Shown one piece after another: positions 60,775 to 64,000 of a stretch of 64,000 bases of DNA. The stretch is from Paenibacillus pasadenensis (GTDB taxonomy: Bacteria > Bacillota > Bacilli > Paenibacillales > Paenibacillaceae). The notes beneath the pieces were generated by a model, which saw only the letters and a program-made list of their open reading frames with translations, did not search any database and was not told where the DNA came from. The DNA is taken from NCBI RefSeq assembly GCF_023715725.1, contig NZ_JAMBOT010000004.1:426537-490536 (forward strand), written 5' to 3'. Position 1 is the stretch's first letter. Each line of letters starts with the position of its first letter. A program made the position numbers and the translations under genes.

Positions 60775-61759
60775 AGTTCGAGGCAATGAGGGCGCTCTCC
60801 GCGACCCTAACTTGCGGCACGGATTTTGAATACAACGCCGTAATTCCTGCAGCTTGTGCGAGTACTTCCTGAGCCACTTCAGGCGGCTCCAACACGCGTA
60901 CATATGGACCGTAGCTTAGCAGCCTAGAATACAGCCAATAACCCTTGTGGCTATCGCATACGACCTCCAGCCAGCCGTCCTCCCGGATAAAATAAGAATG
61001 AGGTCCGTACTGATCCCGTACCCGGGTTTTGACGGACGGATGAAACAGGAGCCGAAGGGATACACGAAGCTCGGCATCCTCCTCCCAGCGGCGGTCCACT
61101 TCCTTAATCGTCATGGAATGACGGGCAAAAACATCCGGCTGAACCGCCAGCTGCTCCACCCGGTTCAGCCGAAACGTCCGATAGTCCTGCCTTAACCGGC
61201 AGTACCCATACAGATACCAGACCATATCCCGCATCACAAGGCCGATCGGCTCCACTTCCCGCTCGCTCACCGCACTCTGCCAGTCCGTATAAATAAGCCT
61301 GACGACTAAACAGTCGTCCAACGCCCGGTTTAGCTCCTCCAACATCGCTTGCTGGGCATCGCCGGAACGCCAAGGATTAAGCTCAATAACGATGCGGCTT
61401 CCGGCCTCATCTGCGGCATTAGCAGAGCCTGAACGGTTTAACAGAGCGCCAACCTTGTCGAGAAGCTTGCCGACTTGCAGCTCACTGAGCACCGGCTGCA
61501 CGCCTTTGAGCGCCACGATAATGGAGCGAAGCTCGTCCAGGCTCAAAAACTGTCTATCAATCCGATATTGCTCCATAATCTCATAACCGCCATCCAGGCC
61601 AGGATACGAAACAACCGGTACTCCAGCCGAATTCAGCGCCTCAAGATCACGATAGATCGTTCGGAGCGACACCTCGAACCGCTCAGACAGCTCCTGAGCT
61701 CCAACTCGACGTCTGCCCAGCAGCAGCATGGTAATGCCGAGCAGCCTTTCCAGCTTCAT
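60773..61759 (-). CDS. YafY-type WYL-domain transcriptional regulator
   Basis: 328 residues. N-terminal HTH_11 (MKLERLLGITMLLLGRRRVGAQELSERFEVSLRTIYRDLEAL, 1-45), a WYL domain in the middle (VRLIYTDWQSAVSEREVEPIGLVMRDMVWYLYGYCRLRQDYRTFRLNRV, about 155-205) and a WCX C-terminal extension. WYL domains bind nucleotides, nucleic acid or small ligands and occur in DNA-damage and phage-defence regulators. No defence genes are adjacent; target unknown. Confidence 0.9.
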   Translation of the reverse strand: MKLERLLGITMLLLGRRRVGAQELSERFEVSLRTIYRDLEALNSAGVPVVSYPGLDGGYEIMEQYRIDRQFLSLDELRSIIVALKGVQPVLSELQVGKLLDKVGALLNRSGSANAADEAGSRIVIELNPWRSGDAQQAMLEELNRALDDCLVVRLIYTDWQSAVSEREVEPIGLVMRDMVWYLYGYCRLRQDYRTFRLNRVEQLAVQPDVFARHSMTIKEVDRRWEEDAELRVSLRLLFHPSVKTRVRDQYGPHSYFIREDGWLEVVCDSHKGYWLYSRLLSYGPYVRVLEPPEVAQEVLAQAAGITALYSKSVPQVRVAESALIASN

Positions 61760-61875
61760 TGCCGTTAACTCCCTCCATATCGTTATTTCCCGTCCCGCAG
61801 CGGGTAATAAGCAGAAAACGGCCGCACTCAGCCCTTAGCTGCAAGAGCGGACTACTCCAAAATGAGGTGCTCAAG

Positions 61876-62112
61876 ATGACGGAACCCCGAGACAAAAAGC
61901 TGAACCGGACTCTAAGCATGGCAGACCGGGACCATCCCGAGCAGTTCCCGACCGACAAGGAAAGCCAGATGGACCGCGATCCGTCCCAGCAAAATGTAGA
62001 TCCCATTCCGGTCGAGGATCTGACCATCCAGCAGCAGGATGAGAAAAACAAAACCCATACAAAGGACGATTCCTCAAGCGCTCGAAAATATCATACCGGG
62101 TTTGAAAAATGA
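61876..62112 (+). CDS. Small hydrophilic, probably disordered protein
   Basis: 78 residues, MTEPRDKKLNRTLSMADRDH..., rich in Asp, Gln, Lys and Ser, with no hydrophobic core (DREHPEQFPTDKE-like and QQNVDPIPVEDLTIQQQDE segments) and no Cys. GAGGTG precedes ATG; a longer frame upstream lacks a site and overlaps the WYL promoter region. Convergent with the radical SAM gene, only 10 bp apart, with no terminator seen. May be a small stress- or spore-associated protein, but no family is recognised. Confidence 0.6.
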   Translation: MTEPRDKKLNRTLSMADRDHPEQFPTDKESQMDRDPSQQNVDPIPVEDLTIQQQDEKNKTHTKDDSSSARKYHTGFEK

Positions 62113-62122
62113 ACCGCTGGCT

Positions 62123-63160
62123 TTAGAACGAAAACGATAGCTGCTCCATAATTTCAATCGCTGGTCCAGGCCGGACAGCGGCTTCATAATTGTCTCTTCG
62201 CTTGGCCAGCCTGGACTGCAAGCTGCCGGGATTCGCCGCCAATTCCGCTGAACGCTCTGGAGAATGCGAAGCTGTCTTCCGATGGATAGTCTCGGAGCTC
62301 GGTAAATCATGAATGACGCGCAGTTCTTCTATTCGGCGATGGATCTTATCCGCATAGCTGCTGGACGCGTACGCACCATGAAAGATTCGTTCATATTCCG
62401 GCAATACCTGCGGAGCCGTCTCTCGTACAACACGATAGTACCAGCTTTTTACCTCGGGGCTCAGCCGCAGCAGCGAGGTCATCATATATTCCGCTCCGGC
62501 AGACTTCACTGCCTGCATCAGCTCGTTAAGCTGTTGTCTGGAATCGCCGAGAACCGGTAAAATCGGAGCTGCAAACACGCCCGCGGGCATTCCCGCCTCC
62601 CTAAGCTCCCGCACAGCCTGCAGTCTTTGCCCAGACAGTGGAGATCCCGGCTCGAGCGAGCGGATAAGCCCGTCATCCAGCGTATTGAGACTAATGTTGA
62701 CCGCTATTAGACGGCATTGCGCCAGCAAATCCAAATCTCTCAACACTAACGGCGAACGGGTCGTAATGGAGACCGGCACCTGATAACGCGCCATAACCTT
62801 CAAGCATTCGCGGGTAACCATGCGGCTGCTCTCGGCAGGCTGGTACGGGTCCGTTGCCGTTCCAACCGCAATGTGACCGATGTCTTGCGCCAAAAGCGGC
62901 AGGTCGAACTCCCGGCTTGCCGCCATACGGTGAAGCTGCTGCTGCAGAGCCTCGGCTGCATTTTCTTTGACTAAAATACGGTTTTGGAACTCGTCGCTGT
63001 CCAGCCCGATAAACGATTGAAAGGCCCTTGCGTAACAAAAGCCGCAGCCATGCGAACAGCCCCGATAAGGGTTAACGGACCAGTTAAACGGCATTCGTTC
63101 TTCTTTAACACGGCTCATCAGCTGTTTCACCTTCACCGCTTCCAATCGGACCTTCGACAT
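62123..63160 (-). CDS. Radical SAM protein, Rv2578c / spore photoproduct lyase-like group
   Basis: 345 residues. NPYRGCSHGCGFCYAR carries the [4Fe-4S] motif CxxxCxxC (Cys35, 39, 42) binding SAM. GTATDPYQPAE and TTRSPLVLRDLDLL are typical of the SPL-related radical SAM group. Function unknown; the relation to spore photoproduct lyase makes a nucleic-acid repair role plausible but unproven. A LexA-type box overlapping the predicted start of transcription supports damage-inducible expression. GGGGGTG precedes ATG; monocistronic. Confidence 0.88.
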   Translation of the reverse strand: MSKVRLEAVKVKQLMSRVKEERMPFNWSVNPYRGCSHGCGFCYARAFQSFIGLDSDEFQNRILVKENAAEALQQQLHRMAASREFDLPLLAQDIGHIAVGTATDPYQPAESSRMVTRECLKVMARYQVPVSITTRSPLVLRDLDLLAQCRLIAVNISLNTLDDGLIRSLEPGSPLSGQRLQAVRELREAGMPAGVFAAPILPVLGDSRQQLNELMQAVKSAGAEYMMTSLLRLSPEVKSWYYRVVRETAPQVLPEYERIFHGAYASSSYADKIHRRIEELRVIHDLPSSETIHRKTASHSPERSAELAANPGSLQSRLAKRRDNYEAAVRPGPAIEIMEQLSFSF

Positions 63161-63178
63161 GACTGCACCCCCAATACA

Positions 63179-63201
63179 AGAACATTTGTTCTATTATTAT
63201 A
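63179..63201 (-). promoter_or_regulatory. LexA (DinR)-type box and -10 before the radical SAM gene
   Basis: AGAACAAATGTTCT on the minus strand (63179-63192) fits the Gram-positive core GAACRNRYGTTY at every position. It lies just downstream of a perfect TATAAT (63196-63201), where a bound repressor would block transcription. The -35 is weak. Confidence 0.65.
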
Positions 63202-63225
63202 AACGTACTATATCATTTACATTCT

Positions 63226-63274
63226 AAAAAAACAACCCTGCTGGCCGCCATATCAAGCGGTGTGCAGGGCTTTG
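63226..63274 (-). terminator. Second terminator after the tRNA cluster
   Basis: CCCTGC...GCAGGG with inner ACCGC/GCGG pairing, followed on the minus strand by TTGTTTTTTT. Confidence 0.6.
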
Positions 63275-63411
63275 TTAATGCAGCAAATCATTCATAATAT
63301 AAATGAAATTATACGAGCTTCCAAAGCACTGGCGCCTCCGTTGGCTCCCTCCCGGTTTGCGTTCATCTTTCGGCGTAAATCTATTCGAGGATCAAAAAAT
63401 TTAAAAGCAAA

Positions 63412-63440
63412 ACAAAAAAGCCGCCGAATAGGCAGCTTTA
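63412..63440 (-). terminator. Terminator of the rRNA-tRNA operon
   Basis: AAAGCTGCC-TATTC-GGCGGCTTT stem followed by TTTTG on the minus strand, 12 bp after tRNA-Gly. Confidence 0.85.
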
Positions 63441-63451
63441 GTTATATAAGA

Positions 63452-63526
63452 TGGAGCGGAAGACGGGAATCGAACCCGCGACCCTCGCCTTGGCAAGGCG
63501 ATGCTCTACCGCTGAGCCACTTCCGC
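63452..63526 (-). tRNA. tRNA-Gly (GCC)
   Basis: Cloverleaf complete: acceptor GCGGAAG/CTTCCGC, anticodon loop CTTGCCAAG with anticodon GCC, T-loop GGTTCGAATCCC, encoded 3' CCA. Confidence 0.95.
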
Positions 63527-63540
63527 AGATAATGTAAAAA

Positions 63541-63617
63541 TGGCGGAGCTGACGGGATTCGAACCCGCGGTCTCCTGCGTGACAGGCAGGCATGTTAGGC
63601 CTCTACACCACAGCTCC
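63541..63617 (-). tRNA. tRNA-Asp (GTC)
   Basis: Acceptor GGAGCTG/CAGCTCC, anticodon GTC in CTGTCAC, T-arm GGTTCGAATCCC, encoded CCA. Confidence 0.95.
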
Positions 63618-63641
63618 ACAAAGTATGTAAAAAGAAAAAAA

Positions 63642-63718
<77 letters not shown>

Positions 63719-63747
63719 TCGTTAAAATCTTCTTCAGGACTTGCGCC

Positions 63748-63760
63748 CTGAAAACTGGAT
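63748..63760 (-). other. 23S trailer, probable maturation stem
   Basis: The minus strand reads ATCCAGTTTTCAG, complementary to the CTGAAAACTGGAT-type segment found upstream of 23S genes in Firmicutes. It would pair with the 5' leader to form the stem cut by Mini-III. The leader itself is outside the window. Confidence 0.55.
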
Positions 63761-63804
63761 CGAACGGTATGCCGTGCTGACCGGCTGTTGTCTTGCGTAG
63801 ATAA

Positions 63805-64000
<196 letters not shown>

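Overview
The window reads as a chromosomal segment from a spore-forming Gram-positive of the Paenibacillus type (Bacillales, Paenibacillaceae). The evidence is a Spo0E-type phosphatase, a three-SLH-domain surface protein, a nrdI-nrdE-nrdF cluster, YhgE and MMPL exporters beside TetR and MarR regulators, strong GGAGG-type ribosome binding sites throughout, and moderate to high GC. This is inference from gene content; no 16S sequence lies in the window. The right edge runs into the 3' end of a 23S rRNA gene followed by three tRNA genes.

Layout, left to right. 1-2.5 kb: a truncated hypothetical gene, then a tight AT-rich operon of five small unrecognised proteins. 2.6-8.7 kb: arginine utilisation. 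It holds an amino-acid ABC transporter, arginase, ornithine aminotransferase and a divergent GntR/FCD regulator, tied together by shared GTATAC-centred palindromes. 8.7-9.3 kb: eleven copies of a palindrome in a 52-bp-period array. 9.4-12 kb: hemolysin III, pirin and an alpha/beta hydrolase. 12.2-16.1 kb: a complete OpuC-type osmoprotectant ABC transporter, then an E. coli-type S-adenosylmethionine decarboxylase. 17-24.5 kb: CPA1 antiporter, YdcF protein, Spo0E, D-2-hydroxyacid dehydrogenase, FMN reductase, an orphan PAS histidine kinase and a PPOX-fold protein.

24.8-30 kb: MetE, a small HTH protein, and a siderophore permease plus binding protein with no ATPase. 30-33.8 kb: a 1262-residue DUF11-repeat protein. 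33.9-38.7 kb: class Ib ribonucleotide reductase (nrdIEF) behind a leader of about 400 nt, then a DedA/TVP38-like membrane protein. 39-42.5 kb: SLH surface protein. 42.65-43.74 kb: a decayed IS200/IS605 (IS1341-type) tnpB element. 43.8-47.2 kb: YhgE and TetR. 47.3-56.6 kb: MsrAB, a coiled-coil protein, an HSL-type esterase, nicotinate phosphoribosyltransferase, LapA, a CHASE3 hybrid kinase, an atypical SDR and an aldose 1-epimerase. 57-61.8 kb: MMPL exporter, MarR and a WYL regulator. 61.9-63.2 kb: a small hydrophilic protein and a radical SAM protein with a LexA-type operator. 63.4 kb to the end: tRNA-Gly, tRNA-Asp, tRNA-fMet and 23S rRNA.

The most notable non-coding items are the 52-bp palindrome array, a 46-bp hairpin array before pncB, two copies of a composite inverted repeat containing CAGTTGCGTTA, and a 163-bp element with 14-bp perfect terminal inverted repeats. 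Also notable are a terminator-bearing leader before rocD, the long nrd leader, and the LexA box before the radical SAM gene. No CRISPR array, prophage or recognised defence system was seen.
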